From NCBI RefSeq assembly GCF_017309585.1, contig NZ_CP071321.1:3162001-3226000 (forward strand): a stretch of DNA of 64,000 bases. Reading direction: 5' to 3'. Both the position numbers and the translations under genes were made by a program. The DNA comes from Nitrogeniibacter aestuarii. GTDB taxonomy: Bacteria; Pseudomonadota; Gammaproteobacteria; Burkholderiales; Rhodocyclaceae. This document shows positions 61,758 to 64,000 of this stretch, piece after piece. Numbering within the stretch: the first letter of the stretch is position 1; each line of letters opens with the position of its first letter. Below the pieces are notes generated by a model that did not search any database, was not told where the DNA came from, and worked only from the letters and a program-made list of their open reading frames with translations.

Positions 61758-63067
61758 ATGTCGGGTCGCACCCATTCGAACACAACTCCCGCCTGCCCTG
61801 CGGGGCACAGGGCTTGCTGAGACTCACCGATCCGGGCGATCCAGATCGGCTGCCCATCGAGGCAAACCACCGGCAGCCGATCACGCTCCACCGGCGGCAC
61901 CCCAGCCTCTTGGGCCAGTTGCTTGAAAGCTTTCAGCGGCCGGTTGCGCATGCGCATCGCGCATCCGGGCCAACGACGACGAACGCTCAACACACCCTGC
62001 TCGATCAGCGCGGCATCCAGCCCCATACCAACGACACGTTTCATGCACACCTCCCCCTCACCCCACGTCAACAGGGATTCGCCCGACCAACGTTCAACCG
62101 CATCCGGTACTGACGGAAGCGATGGTGTCAGCCAGAGGTGGTTGCGATAAGCGTGCAAGACCACATCGCCCAGGCGCAGGGTCAGTGATCTGTCGGCATG
62201 GGTATGGGTCACCTGCCTGAGCACCTCGGTCGTCATTGATTCATCCGGCATTCGGCTCGACATCTTCCGCAGCAGATGGCGCAGCAAGTTCGCCTTCCGT
62301 GACGGGCTGAGAGCCAGAAACACGGGCCGCGCTATCGGACGTTCGCCGCACTGTTCAAGATCAATCTGCGCGAGCTCATCGAGCATCTGCGCTGCCTCGG
62401 CAAAGTGCGATGCGGCCCGACCGAAGGCCGCATCCATGCCGGGAAAACGCGATCTCAAATGCGGCAAGATCTCCTGGCGAAGGAAATTCCGGCTGTAGCG
62501 GGTATCGGTGTTGCTCTCATCCTCGACCCAGCCCAGCCCGGACGCACGCGCCGCCTCTACGAGACAGGCCCGTGGCACGTCCAGGAGCGGTCGCAAGCGC
62601 CCCGGCTGACCCGGCACACACACCACCGGAGCCATGGCCGCGGCCCCGGCCACGCCCGCCCCGCGCAACAGCCGGAACAGAACGGTCTCGGTCTGATCGC
62701 CTTGATGGTGCGCGGTCACCCACCAGTTCGCTTCGCTGGCCGCCCACGCGCGATGACGAGCGGCTCGGGCCGCCGCCTCGAGGCCCTCCCCGGTGCGACT
62801 CAGTGCGACTCGGGTCACGGTGCACGGCACAGCGATCGCCCGGCAGGCGGCCTCGCAATGGGCCGACCAGGCATCCGCGTTGGGACTCAGCCCGTGATGA
62901 ACATGATGCGCCAGCAGCTCAAACGAAAAACGCCCGCGCAATTGCGCGAGCGCATGGAGCAGTACCGTGGAATCGACCCCGCCGCTGTAACCCACCAGGA
63001 GCCGGTCGCCGGGCCCGATGCCGGCGCGGGCCAGGACATCGGCCACCGTCTCGATGACGATGGCCAT
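61736..63067 (-). CDS. tilS: tRNA(Ile)-lysidine synthetase
   Basis: TilS modifies C34 of the minor tRNA-Ile (CAU) to lysidine. The 443-residue protein has the PP-loop SGGVDS (28-33), HHVHHGLSPNADAW, TAHHQGDQTETVLFRLLRGAG, ARNFLR-type RYSRNFLRQEILPHLRSRFPG, and C-terminal TilS domains. ATG 63067 is chosen because the family starts there and the accA stop is 4 bases ahead. The accA-tilS pair is common in proteobacteria. Confidence 0.95.
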   Translation of the reverse strand: MAIVIETVADVLARAGIGPGDRLLVGYSGGVDSTVLLHALAQLRGRFSFELLAHHVHHGLSPNADAWSAHCEAACRAIAVPCTVTRVALSRTGEGLEAAARAARHRAWAASEANWWVTAHHQGDQTETVLFRLLRGAGVAGAAAMAPVVCVPGQPGRLRPLLDVPRACLVEAARASGLGWVEDESNTDTRYSRNFLRQEILPHLRSRFPGMDAAFGRAASHFAEAAQMLDELAQIDLEQCGERPIARPVFLALSPSRKANLLRHLLRKMSSRMPDESMTTEVLRQVTHTHADRSLTLRLGDVVLHAYRNHLWLTPSLPSVPDAVERWSGESLLTWGEGEVCMKRVVGMGLDAALIEQGVLSVRRRWPGCAMRMRNRPLKAFKQLAQEAGVPPVERDRLPVVCLDGQPIWIARIGESQQALCPAGQAGVVFEWVRPDIYCDVID

Positions 63068-63071
63068 GGGC

Positions 63072-64000
63072 TCAGCTGTTTGCCCCGTCCTTGAACTTGC
63101 CATAACTCATGAGCCGCTCGTAGCGCTGCTCGATCAGCTTGGTGGTCGGCATGTCGGAGAGCACGCGCAAGGCATCGGCCAAGGCCTTCTTGAGTGATTG
63201 GGCCATGGCAGCATGGTCGCGATGCGCACCACCGGTCGGCTCGCTGATCACCTTATCCACCAGCCCCAGCGACTTGAGGCGGGCCGCCGTGATGCCCATG
63301 GTTTCGGCGGCCACGCTCGCCTGATCCGCACTCTTCCACAGGATGGAGGCGCAGCCCTCAGGCGAAATCACCGAATAGGTCGAGTACTGAAGCATGAACA
63401 ACTGGTCCGCCACGGCAATGGCCAGCGCACCGCCCGAGCCGCCTTCGCCGATGACCGTCGAAATGATGGGCACCTTAAGCTCGGCCATCACGAACAGGTT
63501 GTGCCCGATCGCTTCGGACTGCCCCCGCTCCTCGGCGCCGATGCCCGGATAGGCACCGGGCGTATCGACAAACGTAAACACCGGCAGGTTGAACTTCTCG
63601 GCCGTGCGCATCAGGCGCATCGCCTTGCGATAGCCCTCAGGCCGTGGCATGCCGAAATTGCGAAGGATCTTTTCCTTGGTGTCCCGCCCCTTCTGGTGGC
63701 CGATCACCACGCACGACTGCCCGTCGAAACGCGCCAGACCGCCCACAATGGCCTTGTCATCGGCAAAGGCCCGGTCGCCGTGCAGTTCCTGGAAATCGGT
63801 GAACATGTGCTTGACGTAGTCAAGCGTGTACGGCCGTTGCGGATGACGCGCCACCTGACTGATCTGCCACGGCGAGAGCTTGCCATACAGGTCTTTGGTC
63901 AGCGTCTGGCTCTTGCCTTCGAGGCGCTTGATCTCTTCCGAGATATCGACAGCCGAATCGTCCTGCGTATAGCGAAGCTGGTCGATCTTGCCTTCAAGTT
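63072..64000 (-). CDS. accA: Acetyl-CoA carboxylase carboxyltransferase subunit alpha (5' end cut by window)
   Basis: This is the alpha subunit of the carboxyltransferase that starts fatty acid synthesis. The open frame continues to the right edge: upstream of the first in-window GTG at 63854 it reads LEGKIDQLRYTQDDSAVDISEEIKRLEGKSQTLTKDLYGKLSPWQISQVARHPQRPYTL, so only the first few residues are missing. It has FQELHGDRAFADDKAIVGGLA, GHQKGRDTKEKILRNFGMPRPEGYRKAMRLM, DTPGAYPGIGAEERGQSEAI, GEGGSGGALAIAVAD and SPEGCASILWK. About 309 residues of a usual 320 are visible. Confidence 0.97.
   Translation of the reverse strand, partial: LEGKIDQLRYTQDDSAVDISEEIKRLEGKSQTLTKDLYGKLSPWQISQVARHPQRPYTLDYVKHMFTDFQELHGDRAFADDKAIVGGLARFDGQSCVVIGHQKGRDTKEKILRNFGMPRPEGYRKAMRLMRTAEKFNLPVFTFVDTPGAYPGIGAEERGQSEAIGHNLFVMAELKVPIISTVIGEGGSGGALAIAVADQLFMLQYSTYSVISPEGCASILWKSADQASVAAETMGITAARLKSLGLVDKVISEPTGGAHRDHAAMAQSLKKALADALRVLSDMPTTKLIEQRYERLMSYGKFKDGANS

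Noticed and set aside
1..64000. CRISPR arrays, insertion sequences and prophage genes
   Set aside because: No regularly spaced direct repeats, transposase motifs or phage structural genes were seen in either strand.

Overview
The window reads as one contiguous piece of a GC-rich chromosome from a betaproteobacterium, most likely Rhodocyclales (Azoarcus/Thauera/Zoogloea-like). The reasons are the ndk-rlmN-pilF-rodZ-ispG-hisS-yfgM-bamB-der-hfq-hflX-hflK-hflC-hisZ-purA gene order, a Burkholderia-type trimeric porin, a petABC operon next to sspA/sspB, and an exosortase A (XrtA/PEP-CTERM) exopolysaccharide cluster. The placement is an inference from gene content and order; no rRNA is present. Nearly all genes look intact. 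The genes at both edges are cut by the window.

Layout. 1-13.2 kb: an exopolysaccharide and protein-sorting locus of the XrtA type. Eleven minus-strand genes run from the export lipoprotein (12170) down to an asparagine-synthase-like amidotransferase cut at base 1. They encode export and chain length (Wza-like, Wzz-like, tyrosine autokinase, beta-barrel, AAA ATPase), sugar supply and tailoring (WecB epimerase, deacetylase, FemAB-like, amidotransferase), a glycosyltransferase, and an exosortase fused to EpsI. A FeeM-like N-acyltransferase is transcribed divergently. 13.2-19.3 kb: envelope genes, namely a beta-barrel protein, a LolD-like ATPase without permeases, a LolA-like protein, a porin, and a TamA without TamB. 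19.3-27.4 kb: metabolism (putA, fbp, dadA), a hemerythrin and a GT4 glycosyltransferase. 27.4-31.2 kb: sspB, sspA and petCBA (bc1 complex). 31.4-36.9 kb: a CoA-transferase, recR, ybaB, dnaX and a ZIP metal transporter. 36.9-40.7 kb: 4.5S SRP RNA, rlmB, rnr and two near-identical tRNA-Leu(CAG) genes, each with its own promoter and terminator. 40.8-56.3 kb: the long co-oriented housekeeping operon from ndk to purA. 56.4-60.2 kb: a solitary TRAP-type binding protein divergent from a DctS/DctR-like two-component pair. 60.2-61.8 kb: a small secreted internal-repeat protein and a secreted HExxH putative metalloprotease, neither assigned to a known family. 61.7-64 kb: tilS and accA (cut at the right edge).

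How it fits together. The first 13 kb should build, modify and export a surface polysaccharide and anchor or process PEP-CTERM proteins. No PEP-CTERM substrate is seen in this window, so substrates would lie elsewhere. The operon around hfq, hflX and hflKC groups RNA chaperoning, ribosome GTPases (Der, HflX), FtsH control (HflK/HflC), outer-membrane assembly (BamB), cell shape (RodZ), pilus assembly (PilF) and isoprenoid, histidine and purine metabolism. The less ordinary items are the N-acyltransferase beside the XrtA cluster, the tyrosine-glycine tail of its kinase, the orphan transport parts (ATPase without permease, TamA without TamB, DctP without DctQM), and the divergent repeat-protein/metalloprotease pair near 60.5 kb.
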